Assembly: GCA_016707175.1 (NCBI GenBank) | Contig: JADJIB010000003.1 | Location: forward strand, 124,001-188,000 | From: Candidatus Phosphoribacter hodrii | GTDB taxonomy: Bacteria > Actinomycetota > Actinomycetes > Actinomycetales > Dermatophilaceae | Direction: 5' to 3' | Length of the DNA: 64,000 nt | Part shown: positions 51,651 through 60,254 of the stretch, piece after piece | How the letters are laid out: each line of letters begins with the position of its first letter | Numbering within the stretch: position 1 is the stretch's first letter | Position numbers and translations under genes: made by a program | The notes under the pieces: generated by a model | Told to the model about the DNA's origin: nothing | Database searches by the model: none | The model's input: the letters and a program-made list of their open reading frames with translations, nothing else

Positions 51651-53505
51651 CGGCATACCGGAGGTCGGCCGGCGAGCCAGCGCGGAGCCGGACGCTGCCG
51701 CGTGGGAGCCCGTCGTCGCGGCCCTGCCGTGGTCGCGGCCACCGGACCGACTCTGGGACGACGGCCCGCGGCACGGCACGTGGTTCCCCGGGGGCCGGAT
51801 CAACGCGGCGACCGCCTGCATCAGTGACCACGCGCGACGCACCCCGGAGCACGTCGCGCTGCTCTGGGAAGGTGAGCCTGGAGACCGTCGCGAGCTCACG
51901 TATGCCGCCCTCGACGCCGACGTGACCGCCCTGGCCCGGGCGTTGCGCGGGCTCGGGCTCGGTGTGGGCGACGTCGTCGCCCTTCACCTCGGCTGGATGC
52001 CCGAGACGGTCGTGGCGATGTTCGCCTGCGCCCGGATCGGGGCCGTCTTCGCCGTCGTGCCGACGCCGCTACCCCCTGAAGCGTTGGCCGACCGACTGCG
52101 CGCCATCGGCGCCCGACTGCTCTTCACCCAGGACGGCGCCTGGCGGCGGGGGACCGTGCTGCCCCTGAAGGCGCGGGCCGACGAAGCGCTGTCGGCGCTC
52201 GGCGGGATCGAGCACACGATCGTCGTGCGACGCACGGGGATCGACGTCGGGTGGTACGAAGGCGACCGGTGGTACCACGACCTGCTCGTCGGGGTCCGTC
52301 CCGGTCTGCGCCGCGAACCGTCCGAGGCCGACACCCCGGCCGACCTGCCGGCCGACCACCCGCTGCAGGTGGTCAGCCTGGCCAACCGCCGCGGGCAGCC
52401 GTTGACGGTCGCGCTCGGCACGGGGCACACGCTGGCGATCGCCCGTGCCCTGCACCACGCGGGCATCGCCGACGGCTCCATCCTCTGGTGCGCCGGGGAG
52501 AACTCCTGGCTCGGCACCCAGGTTCACGGGGTCTACGGCCCCCTCGTCGCCGGCCATACCGCGGTCCTCTACGAGGGAACGGTCGACGTCCCGACCCACG
52601 CCCGCGCCTGGGAACTGATGCGCCGACATGGCGTGACCACCTTGGTCACGACACCGTCGGTGCTGCGGGCGATGCGGTCGTGGTCGTTCGAGTTGGCCAT
52701 CGGCGATGAGCCGATCGGCGCGGTCCCTCAGTTGCGCCGGGTCGTCGCCTTCGGGGAGCCCATGGATGCCGAGGTCAGAGAGTGGGCGGCGACCGGCCTG
52801 GCCGGGCATCCGGTGTCGGTGGCCGACGGGTGGGGCCAGGTCGAGCTCGGCGGAATCGTGTTGCTGGACAACCCGATCGACGCGTCTGCGATGCCCGACC
52901 TCGGCCGGGTGCTCGTCGACCGCAGTGGCGAGGTGGCTCCCGACGGGATGCCCGGCGAGCTCGTCCTCACCCGTCCCTGGGCCGGCACACTCGTCGGGGT
53001 GTCCGGGCCGCGGGAGACCCTCGATGACGCCCACTGGTCTCGGCTGCCCGGGTCGTATACGACAGGCGACGTGGCGCGGTCCGAGCCCGATGGCGGCCTG
53101 GAGTTCCTCGGCCGCACCGACGAGGTCACCTCGGTGTCGGGGCAACTCGTCTCGCTCAGCGAGGTGCGGGATGTGTTGCTTGAGCACCCGTTCGTGGCCG
53201 CCGCCGACGTCGTCGAACGGCGCGATCAGCTCAGGGGTCGGGTCATCGCGGCGGCCGTCGTCCTCACCGCTGACGGGGTGTCCGCCGACCCGACGCTGGT
53301 CGCTCGGGATCTGGGCCGGAGCGTTCGCGAGTCGCTCGGCGGTTTGGCCCGACCCCGGGTGCTGCTCCTTGTCGACCGGTTCGGCGACGAGTTGCGAGGG
53401 GTCGAGCGGCGACGGGCTCTGGCCGGCATACCCGTGCCGGAAGGCCCCGAACCGCGGCGGGTCACCTGGGAGCAGTTGTTGGTCGCGGCCGACCACCTCA
53501 CCTGA
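51643..53505 (+). CDS. acetyl-CoA-synthetase-like ANL protein with degenerate catalytic motifs
   Basis: 620 residues from the ATG at 51643, overlapping the IclR gene. The order of blocks follows acetyl/propionyl-CoA synthetase: HGTWFPGGRINAATACISDH, VALLWEGEPGDRRELTYAAL, ARIGAVFAVVPTPLPPEALA, NSWLGTQVHGVYGPLVAG, YTTGDVARSEPDGGLEFLGR and SVSGQLVSLSEVRDVLLEHP. But the P-loop (usually YTSGSTGKPKG) reads SLANRRGQPLTVALG, WWQTETGG is reduced to DGWGQVELGG, and the C-terminal PKTRSGKI with the catalytic Lys is replaced by DELRGVERRRALAGIP. It is thus probably inactive in adenylation, or regulatory. Co-transcribed with the IclR gene and divergent from a Liv/ligase operon. Confidence 0.8.
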   Translation: MADGIPEVGRRASAEPDAAAWEPVVAALPWSRPPDRLWDDGPRHGTWFPGGRINAATACISDHARRTPEHVALLWEGEPGDRRELTYAALDADVTALARALRGLGLGVGDVVALHLGWMPETVVAMFACARIGAVFAVVPTPLPPEALADRLRAIGARLLFTQDGAWRRGTVLPLKARADEALSALGGIEHTIVVRRTGIDVGWYEGDRWYHDLLVGVRPGLRREPSEADTPADLPADHPLQVVSLANRRGQPLTVALGTGHTLAIARALHHAGIADGSILWCAGENSWLGTQVHGVYGPLVAGHTAVLYEGTVDVPTHARAWELMRRHGVTTLVTTPSVLRAMRSWSFELAIGDEPIGAVPQLRRVVAFGEPMDAEVREWAATGLAGHPVSVADGWGQVELGGIVLLDNPIDASAMPDLGRVLVDRSGEVAPDGMPGELVLTRPWAGTLVGVSGPRETLDDAHWSRLPGSYTTGDVARSEPDGGLEFLGRTDEVTSVSGQLVSLSEVRDVLLEHPFVAAADVVERRDQLRGRVIAAAVVLTADGVSADPTLVARDLGRSVRESLGGLARPRVLLLVDRFGDELRGVERRRALAGIPVPEGPEPRRVTWEQLLVAADHLT

Positions 53506-53562
53506 GCCGCGGGGCGCGCGGCGCAGGCGCAGACTGGCGCAGAGGGCAGGCGCCCGCGTCCG

Positions 53563-54417
53563 TCAGATGTTGCCGTCGAAGGCCGCCGTCGGGTCGTCGG
53601 CGACGAGGTGATCCTCGACCTGGTTGATGATGACGATGAGGGCCCAGGCCGCGATGAGCGTGGCCAGTTGCTGGACGCCGGTGCCGATGGTGCCCCAGAT
53701 GAGCCACTTCAGCTCGAACTGCGGTTGCGCCAGGACCGTCATGACGGCCGTCGATCCCGAGCCGGCCAGGAGCCAGGCCGGCCACCACACGAAGAACACC
53801 GAGGGGACGGGCAACCGCGCGCCCACACCCCCCAGCCGGGCGGCGTCTGGGCGGGACGCGTGCCAGAGGTCCTTGACGGCCTGGGCCGGCCACCACAACT
53901 GGAGGACGGGGATGATCCAGGAGAAGATCGCCACGCCTGTCGAACGCCGCAGCACCCGGTGATCGACCCGGGTGTCGGTGTATCGAATGCCCAACCACAC
54001 GAGGAACAGAATCCCGGTGATGGTGCGCAGCCCCAGATCTGCCCAGGTGGCCAAGGTCGACAGGAGGAGGAGTTTGTCGACCTCCTGCTCGGCGGCCGGC
54101 GTGGGCTGCAGCCGCCACACCGAGAGGGCGTTGAAGACCACGATCGTGTAAAGAAAGAGGGCTGCGGCCAAGAGGCCGCAAAGCGTCAACAGCCCCTGAA
54201 CCACCCCGCCGAGCGCCCGCGAGCCGCTTCGTCCGCCCTCGGCCAACGCCTGCTGGGTCCGCGCATAGGTGCCGGGGCGCACCGACGGCCGAGTTTCGTC
54301 GGTCCAGTGCAGCCCGTCCCAGAATCGCTCGGTGTCGGCCAGGTTGGGGTCGGCGCGCCAGCCCTCCGGGGCACCGATCGGGAACGCGGCGGCCGGGTCG
54401 TAAGGAACCGTCGACAT
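53563..54417 (-). CDS. DUF4328 membrane protein with N-terminal DUF2510
   Basis: 284 residues from the ATG at 54417. The N-terminal APEGWRADPNLADTERFWDG and LHWTDETR is the DUF2510 pattern (GWYxDP...RYWDGxxWT). Five or so membrane segments follow, with RSTGVAIFSWIIPVLQLWWP, PAQAVKDLWHASRPD and FFVWWPAWLLAG matching DUF4328. Function unknown; a membrane protein typical of actinobacteria. It converges with the Acs-like gene and diverges from the YbaK-like gene. Confidence 0.85.
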   Translation of the reverse strand: MSTVPYDPAAAFPIGAPEGWRADPNLADTERFWDGLHWTDETRPSVRPGTYARTQQALAEGGRSGSRALGGVVQGLLTLCGLLAAALFLYTIVVFNALSVWRLQPTPAAEQEVDKLLLLSTLATWADLGLRTITGILFLVWLGIRYTDTRVDHRVLRRSTGVAIFSWIIPVLQLWWPAQAVKDLWHASRPDAARLGGVGARLPVPSVFFVWWPAWLLAGSGSTAVMTVLAQPQFELKWLIWGTIGTGVQQLATLIAAWALIVIINQVEDHLVADDPTAAFDGNI

Positions 54418-54501
54418 GCGCCCATCTTTGACGCGGTGGGCGGGGAGGTCGAGTCCTGGCCCGAAATCCACCCGTTCGGACGACCCACTAGCATCCCCGG
54501 T

Positions 54502-55052
54502 ATGCCGCCCGCACCCGCTCCGCTCGGGACTCTCGACTGGCGTCCGCTCGCCGACCACCTCGACCTGGTCGCCGGTCCGGTTGCGGCTGCCGCGGGGCTC
54601 GTGCCCGATGCTTTGGTGGCGCCCATCGACGCGACGCTGGCCGACACCGCGGCGTTCTGCGCGGCATACCAGGTGCCGGCGGAGGCCTCCGCGAACTGTG
54701 TGGTGGTCGAGGGACGTCGGGCCGAGCGGGTGGTGCGCGCGGCCGTCATGGTGCTCGCCGTCGACCGGGCCGACGTCAACAAGGTGGTCCGCAAGCACCT
54801 CGACGTGCGCAAGCTCTCGTTCATGGGGTCCGAGGAGGCGCAGGAGGCCACCGGGATGATCCAGGGCGGGATCACGCCGGTGGGGCTGCCCTCCGACTGG
54901 CTGATCCTCGTCGACTCGGCGGTGGTCGCGGCAGGGCCGGTGGTCATCGGCGGCGGCGCGTGCGCGGCGCGAAGGCTGCCTGCTGCCGGCGGCGAACTGG
55001 CGGCCCTGCCGCGGCGCGCGTCGGGCAGGCCCGAGTCCCGCCGTCCCGACCT
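54502..55052 (+). CDS. YbaK/prolyl-tRNA deacylase-like protein, C-terminus frameshifted
   Basis: From the ATG at 54502 about 150 residues read normally: ANCVVVEGRRAERVVRAAVM, VLAVDRADVNKVVRKHLDVR, KLSFMGSEEAQEATGMIQGG and ITPVGLPSDWLILVDSAV. These match the YbaK/EbsC editing domain, which deacylates mischarged tRNA. After VVIGGG (about 54955) the frame fails; fragments VRGAK and LPAAGGELAALP appear in different frames, so at least two single-base errors or mutations lie between 54955 and 55010. No frame then stops before argS, so the true end is unknown; about 55050 is an estimate. The gene is just upstream of argS, fitting a translation-quality role. Confidence 0.7.
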
Positions 55053-55096
55053 GCGCCGCGGGGAAAGCGGTTGTCCCGCGCCACTACCCTTGGGGG

Positions 55097-56842
55097 ATGC
55101 CCTCCCCGCACGACACGCTCGCCCCTTTGGTCTCGGCCGCGATCGCGACCGCGTTCGGCGACGAGTTGCGCGGTGCCGACCCGGTGCTGCGCCCCAGCCA
55201 GTTCGCCGACCTGCAGGCCAATTTCGCGTTGCCGCTGGCCAAGCGCCTCGGTATGCCGCCGCGCGAGGTCGCGACGCGGGTGCTGGCCGCGCTCGACCTG
55301 ACCGGAGTGTGCAGCGGTATCGAGGTGAGCGGCCCGGGGTTCGTCAACCTCACCCTCGACGACTCATGGATCGCGTCGTCGGTGCAGGCCGTCGGGGCCG
55401 ACCCGATGCTCGGCGTCACGGGCGATGCGCCGCGGGTCGTCGTCATCGACTACTCGGCGCCCAACGTCGCCAAGGAGATGCACGTCGGGCACCTGCGCAC
55501 GACCGTGGTGGGGGACGCGCTCGCCCGCACGCTGGAGCATCTCGGGCACCGGGTGATCCGGCAGAACCACGTCGGTGACTGGGGCACGCCGTTCGGCATG
55601 CTCGTCGAGCACCTGGTCGAGGTCGGTGAGGGCTCGTCCGAGGCGCTGGTCGTCGAGACCGACCCCAACGCCTTCTATCTCGCGGCCCGGACGAAGTTCG
55701 ATGCCGAGGGGTCGTTTGCCGACCGGGCCCGGGCGCGCGTCGTGGCGCTGCAGGCCGGCGACCCCGAGACCCTGCGGCTCTGGGGGGAGCTCGTCGGGTT
55801 GTCCAAGAGCTATTTCAACCGGATCTACGCGGCGCTCGAGGTGACGCTCACCGACACCGATCTGGCCGGCGAGTCGACCTACAACGACGCGCTCGCGGGG
55901 ATCTGCGAGGAGCTCGAGGCCAAGGGGATCGCGACGATCTCCGACGGCGCGTTGTGCGTGTTCCTCCCCGAGTTCACCGGCCGCGAAGGCAAGCCGGTGC
56001 CGCTCATCGTCCGCAAGTCGGACGGTGGATATGGTTACGGCACAACGGATCTCGCGACGATCAAGCATCGTGTGGAGGACCTCGGGGCCGACCGGGTCCT
56101 CTATGTCGTCGGCGCCCCGCAATCGCTGCACTTCCAAATGGTCTTTGCGACCGCCCGGCTGGCGGGGTGGTTGCCCGACACCGTCGAGGTCGTCCACGTC
56201 CAGATCGGCAACGTCCTTGGCGACGACCGCAAGATCCTGCGCACCCGCGAGGGCAAGGCCCTGCGCCTGGGGGCACTCATCGAGGAGTCGGTCGACGCCG
56301 CTCGGGCGGTCCTCGACGAGGCGCGGCCCGACCTCGACCCGGCGACACGGCATACCCTCGCGCGGGAGATCGGCGTCGGGGCGATCAAGTACGCCGACCT
56401 CTCGGTCGCCCACGACTCGGAGTACGTCTTCGATCTCGCCCGGATGGTCTCGCTCACCGGCAACACCGGCCCCTATCTGCAGTATGCCGCCGCCCGGGTC
56501 CGCTCGATCTTCCGCTCCGCGGGGGTCGAGATCGAGGTGCCGGTCGGGGGAGCGCAGCGGCGGATCGTCGTCACTGAGCCGGCCGAGCGGGCGTTGGCGC
56601 TGGCGCTGCTGGAGTTCGGCTCGGTGGTGCGGGGCGTCGGGGCCGAGTTGGAGCCGCACCGGTTGTGTGGCTACCTGTTCGACCTGGCCCAGACGTTCTC
56701 GGCGTTCTACGAGGCGTGCCCGGTGCTCAAGGCCCCCGACGCCGAGACGCGCGAGTCGCGGCTCGGGCTGTGCGCGACGACCTTCCGGGTGATGGAGCAG
56801 GGTTTGGCGCTCCTCGGAATGGCGACGCCCGCCCAGATGTGA
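55097..56842 (+). CDS. argS: arginyl-tRNA synthetase
   Basis: 581 residues. DYSAPNVAKEMHVGHLRTTV carries the HIGH-type signature (HVGH); the N-terminal additional domain (SAAIATAFGDELRGADP, ISGPGFVNLTL-like VSGPGFVNLTLDDSW) and VGDWGTPFGMLVEHL are specific to ArgRS. GYGTTDLATIKHRVEDLGAD, GNVLGDDRKILRTREGKALR and the anticodon-binding end AFYEACPVLKAPDAETRESR complete it. It charges tRNA-Arg in the cytoplasm. The start ATG lies a few bases after a G run; no strong ribosome site is visible. Confidence 0.97.
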   Translation: MPSPHDTLAPLVSAAIATAFGDELRGADPVLRPSQFADLQANFALPLAKRLGMPPREVATRVLAALDLTGVCSGIEVSGPGFVNLTLDDSWIASSVQAVGADPMLGVTGDAPRVVVIDYSAPNVAKEMHVGHLRTTVVGDALARTLEHLGHRVIRQNHVGDWGTPFGMLVEHLVEVGEGSSEALVVETDPNAFYLAARTKFDAEGSFADRARARVVALQAGDPETLRLWGELVGLSKSYFNRIYAALEVTLTDTDLAGESTYNDALAGICEELEAKGIATISDGALCVFLPEFTGREGKPVPLIVRKSDGGYGYGTTDLATIKHRVEDLGADRVLYVVGAPQSLHFQMVFATARLAGWLPDTVEVVHVQIGNVLGDDRKILRTREGKALRLGALIEESVDAARAVLDEARPDLDPATRHTLAREIGVGAIKYADLSVAHDSEYVFDLARMVSLTGNTGPYLQYAAARVRSIFRSAGVEIEVPVGGAQRRIVVTEPAERALALALLEFGSVVRGVGAELEPHRLCGYLFDLAQTFSAFYEACPVLKAPDAETRESRLGLCATTFRVMEQGLALLGMATPAQM

Positions 56843-56922
56843 CGTCGGGGGGCGAGACGCGGCCGTGTGCGAGGGCTTGACGCGGCTGCGTGCGAGGCCG
56901 CGCCGCTTCAGCCGCGTGCGCC

Positions 56923-56968
56923 ACGGAGTGCGATCATCGGGGTGATCACCCCACCAAGCGCACTCCGT
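56923..56968. repeat. palindromic repeat, GTGATCAC-centred family, copy 3
   Basis: Arms ACGGAGTGCG and CGCACTCCGT around GGGGTGATCACCCC, 46 bp. It lies between the convergent argS and cupin genes, so it could serve as a bidirectional terminator here, although copy 2 sits between divergent genes. Confidence 0.88.
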
Positions 56969-57007
56969 CAGGCACTCACTCGCGGCCGTCAACGCCGGGC
57001 CCCATGG

Positions 57008-57382
57008 TTATGCAGGTGCCGAAGCTTCGAGCGTCACCTCGACCGGTTCGGGTGCCCGAGTGCCAGACACCGTGAGCAGGAGAACGCAATCGGTGAGGGC
57101 GTCCACGCCGTGCCGCTCGGGTGGGATCGCGGCATACCCTCCGGCGTCCAGGACCCACTCGCGACCAGTGGCCCAGAGCCGAGCCTGCCCGGACAGGCAC
57201 TGCAGGGTGGCGGCGGGCGGGGCGTTGTGCTCGGCGAGCGCCGCGCCCTCCTTGAGCGCGATGACCACCGCGCGCAGTTGCGGGGCGGCGAACAGCGTCG
57301 AGGCCGCCCGACCGCTCTCGGCGTCGCGGGCCGTGGCCAGGAGGGAGTCGCCGAGCGCGGCGAGGTGTGTCACGGGTTCCAT
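57008..57382 (-). CDS. cupin-domain protein
   Basis: 124 residues from the ATG at 57382. VVIALKEGAALAEHNAPPAA, LQCLSGQARLWATGREWVLD and AGGYAAIPPERHGVDAL show the beta-barrel rhythm of a single-domain cupin, with a His in AEHNAPP and another in ERHGVD as candidate metal ligands. Reaction unknown. It is divergent from the pirin gene, another cupin-fold protein, across the operator-like repeat at 57472-57499, so the two may be co-regulated. Confidence 0.78.
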   Translation of the reverse strand: MEPVTHLAALGDSLLATARDAESGRAASTLFAAPQLRAVVIALKEGAALAEHNAPPAATLQCLSGQARLWATGREWVLDAGGYAAIPPERHGVDALTDCVLLLTVSGTRAPEPVEVTLEASAPA

Positions 57383-57471
57383 CCCCACACGGTATGCCGC
57401 CCAAGCAGCGCGCGGTCGTCAAGCCGCGAGCCAGTTGGACACGCGGGAGAGTTGCCGTAAATCGGGCACAT

Positions 57472-57499
57472 AGGATATAGTTGAAATCAAAACTATCCT
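57472..57499. promoter_or_regulatory. 28-bp imperfect inverted repeat in the cupin/pirin promoter
   Basis: AGGATATAGTT and AACTATCCT face each other across an AT-rich centre. It lies 31 bp before the pirin start and 90 bp from the divergent cupin start. The AT-rich symmetry in GC-rich surroundings marks an operator, perhaps of the MarR or TetR type. Confidence 0.65.
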
Positions 57500-57530
57500 C
57501 GGTCCACGCACACCCTCAAAGGAGGGCCGC

Positions 57531-58487
57531 ATGCCAGCCATCACCGTCCCGGACCTCAGCGTCCTGCCGTCGATCCCGGCCCCCGGCCCGGCCGCCACGC
57601 AGCGCCCGGTCGTCAGTCGCACGACGGCGCCGCACGGGCTCGAGGGTGAGGGCTTCCCGGTCAAGCGGGCGTTCGCGGGGGTCGACCTGAGCCTGCTCGA
57701 CCCGTTCATCATGATGGACGAGATGGGCGAGGTCGACTACGGGCCGGGGGAGCCCAAGGGCACCCCGTGGCACCCGCATCGGGGCTTCGAGACGGTGACC
57801 TACATCATCGACGGCACGATGGATCACGCCGACTCCTACGGCGGCGGCGGGACGATCACCAACGGCGCGACGCAGTGGATGACCGCCGGGTCGGGGATCC
57901 TGCACATCGAGGCGCCGCCGGAGCAACTCGTCGCCAGCGGAGGTCTGTTCCACGGCCTTCAGTTGTGGGTCAACCTCCCGCGCACCGACAAACTGGCCAC
58001 CCCGCGCTACCAAGACCTTGCGGCGACCGATGTCGCCCTGCTGTGCTCGCCCGACGGAGGTGCGCTCGTGCGGGTCATCGCGGGTGACCTCGCTGGCCAC
58101 CGCGGGCCGGGGGACACCCACACGCCGATCACCATGGTCCACGCGACGCTCGCGCCGGGCGCACGCCTCGACCTGCCGTGGCGTCGGGACTTCAACGCCC
58201 TCGTCTATGTCATGGGCGGCGCCGGCACCGTGGGCCCGGCCGACGCGCCACTGCGGGCCGGGCAACTGGCCGTCCTTGGCACGGGGGACGCCCTCACCGT
58301 CAGCGCCGACCCCACCCAGGAGAGCCGGTATGCCGCGGGCCTGGACGTCGTCGTCCTCGGCGGTGCCCCGATCCGTGAACCGATCGCCTGGGCCGGGCCG
58401 TTCGTCATGAACACTCGCGCCGAGGTCGTCTCCGCCTTCGAGGACTACCAGGCCGGGCGGCTCGGCCACCCGCTTCCGCACGCCTGA
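57531..58487 (+). CDS. pirin family protein
   Basis: 318 residues from the ATG at 57531 with AAAGGAGG upstream. The pirin signature is clear: LLDPFIMMDEMGEVDYGPGE, GTPWHPHRGFETVTYIIDGT (metal-binding His pair), MDHADSYGGGGTITNGATQW and MTAGSGILHIEAPPE with further His/Glu ligands. Pirins are bicupin metalloproteins; some act as quercetinases, others as redox cofactors. Divergent from the cupin gene. Confidence 0.94.
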   Translation: MPAITVPDLSVLPSIPAPGPAATQRPVVSRTTAPHGLEGEGFPVKRAFAGVDLSLLDPFIMMDEMGEVDYGPGEPKGTPWHPHRGFETVTYIIDGTMDHADSYGGGGTITNGATQWMTAGSGILHIEAPPEQLVASGGLFHGLQLWVNLPRTDKLATPRYQDLAATDVALLCSPDGGALVRVIAGDLAGHRGPGDTHTPITMVHATLAPGARLDLPWRRDFNALVYVMGGAGTVGPADAPLRAGQLAVLGTGDALTVSADPTQESRYAAGLDVVVLGGAPIREPIAWAGPFVMNTRAEVVSAFEDYQAGRLGHPLPHA

Positions 58488-58555
58488 TCGCCGCCCTGGC
58501 CGCCCGGCGGGGTGGACGGCAGGGTGGTCGGGACGCGAAGGTGAGCGGGCGGCAT

Positions 58556-58631
58556 ACCCCATGGGTTGTGAGACCTCTCCCACTGACCTAGGTCCCTTTG
58601 TTCCCTCCGGGCCAACCCCATAGGTTTGTGA
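58556..58631. promoter_or_regulatory. direct repeat upstream of pntA
   Basis: ACCCCATGGGTTGTGA (58556-58571) recurs as ACCCCATAGGTTTGTGA (58615-58631), about 60 bp apart, one base longer. Between them is a TAGGTCCCTTTGTTCCC stretch. The pair ends 73 bp before the pntA start and may be binding sites for a regulator of the transhydrogenase operon. Confidence 0.45.
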
Positions 58632-58703
58632 CATCGCCGGGTCGACCCGGCATGCCGTAGTGCGCTCGCGCTGCGGGGACACACGCCGACGCAGGGAGAA
58701 CAC

Positions 58704-60254
58704 GTGCTCATCGGTGTCCCTCGGGAGTCGCGGCCGGGTGAGACCCGGGTCGCTGCCACCCCCAAGACCGTCGAACAACTTCTCAAACTCGGGTATCAGG
58801 TCGCTGTCGAAGCGGGGGCAGGTGCCGCGGCAAGTTTCGATGATGCCGCGTATGCCGCAGCCGGCGCCACGGTCGCCCATCCGGCCACCGTCTGGGGCGC
58901 CGACATCGTCACCAAGATCAACCCACCCTCCGACGAGGAGATCGCGCTGCTTCGCCAGGGCGCGATCCTCGTGAGCCTGGCCCAGCCGGCCCTCAACCCG
59001 GCACTGGTCGACAAGCTCGCGGCGGCGGGGGTCACGGCGATGGCCATGGACGCCGTGCCGCGCATCTCGCGCGCCCAGGCCCTCGACGTGCTCTCGTCGA
59101 TGGCCAACATCGCCGGCTACCGCGCGGTGATCGAGGCGGCGCACGAGTTCGGGTCGTTCTTCACCGGGCAGGTGACGGCGGCGGGCAAGGTGCCCCCGGC
59201 CAAGGTCTTCGTCTCAGGCGCCGGCGTGGCCGGGCTCGCGGCGATCGGCACGGCCAACAGCCTCGGCGCGATCGTGCGGGCCACCGACGTGCGGCCCGAG
59301 GTCGGCGAGCAGGTCGAGTCGATGGGCGCCGAGTTCGTCAAGCCCGACGTGCCCGAGCAAGAGGTCAGCAGCGACGGCTACGCCAAGGAGGTCGGCGCGG
59401 ACTACGCCGCGGCCGCCGCCGTGATGTATGCCGCGCAGGCCAAGGACTGCGACATCATCGTCACCACCGCGCTCATCCCCGGTCGACCGGCCCCTCGGCT
59501 GATCACCGAAGAGATGGTCGCCGCGATGAAGCCCGGGTCGGTCATCGTCGACATGGCGGCGTCCAACGGAGGCAACGTCGCCGGCTCGGTGGCCGACAAG
59601 ATGGTCGTCACCGAGAACGGCGTGAAGATCATCGGTTACACCGACCTGCCGGGTCGGCTGCCGACGCAGGCCAGCCAGCTCTACGGCACCAACGTCGTCA
59701 ACCTCATGAAGCTCATCACCCCCGGCAAGGACGGGGTCGCCGTCCTCGACTGGGACGACGTCATCGTCCGCGGGATGACGGTGGCCAAGGAGGGCGCGGT
59801 CACCTGGCCGCCACCACCGGTGCAGGTGTCGGCCGCCCCGGCCGCTGCCGTCGCCGCACCGGCGCCGGTGGTCAAGGAACCCAAGGCGCCGCCAGAGCCC
59901 CGGCAAGCGGTCGCCGTCATGGGCCTCGGCGCGCTGCTCTTCCTGCTCGTCGCGATGTTCTCCCCGGAGGCCTTCCTCGGACACTTCATGGTGTTCATGC
60001 TCGCCGTGGTCATCGGCTACTACGTCATCGGCAACGTCCACCACGCCCTGCACACCCCGCTGATGTCGGTGACCAACGCCATCTCGGGCATCATCGTCGT
60101 CGGGGCGCTGCTGCAGGTGGGTCTGGGCTCGCATAGCTGGGAGTTCACGGCCATCGCCGTCGCAGGGATCTTGTTGGCCAGCATCAACGTCTTCGGTGGC
60201 TTCACGGTCACCGCGCGGATGCTGCAGATGTTCCAGGAGGGGCTGACCCGATGA
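58704..60254 (+). CDS. pntA: NAD(P) transhydrogenase subunit alpha (PntA)
   Basis: 516 residues, the fused form with the NAD-binding domain I and the membrane part. MLIGVPRESRPGETRVAATP is the family start; VFVSGAGVAGLAAIGTANSL is the Rossmann loop and MKPGSVIVDMAASNGGNVAG follows. After an Ala/Pro linker (about 400) there are four membrane helices (AVMGLGALLFLLVAMF, MVFMLAVVIGYYVIGNV and others). With PntB it uses proton influx to transfer hydride from NADH to NADP. It overlaps pntB by ATGA. Confidence 0.95.
   Translation: MLIGVPRESRPGETRVAATPKTVEQLLKLGYQVAVEAGAGAAASFDDAAYAAAGATVAHPATVWGADIVTKINPPSDEEIALLRQGAILVSLAQPALNPALVDKLAAAGVTAMAMDAVPRISRAQALDVLSSMANIAGYRAVIEAAHEFGSFFTGQVTAAGKVPPAKVFVSGAGVAGLAAIGTANSLGAIVRATDVRPEVGEQVESMGAEFVKPDVPEQEVSSDGYAKEVGADYAAAAAVMYAAQAKDCDIIVTTALIPGRPAPRLITEEMVAAMKPGSVIVDMAASNGGNVAGSVADKMVVTENGVKIIGYTDLPGRLPTQASQLYGTNVVNLMKLITPGKDGVAVLDWDDVIVRGMTVAKEGAVTWPPPPVQVSAAPAAAVAAPAPVVKEPKAPPEPRQAVAVMGLGALLFLLVAMFSPEAFLGHFMVFMLAVVIGYYVIGNVHHALHTPLMSVTNAISGIIVVGALLQVGLGSHSWEFTAIAVAGILLASINVFGGFTVTARMLQMFQEGLTR

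Noticed and set aside
53608..54501. Plus-strand extension upstream of the YbaK-like gene
   Set aside because: It is antisense to the DUF4328 gene and reads as a shadow; the ATG at 54502 gives the natural domain start.
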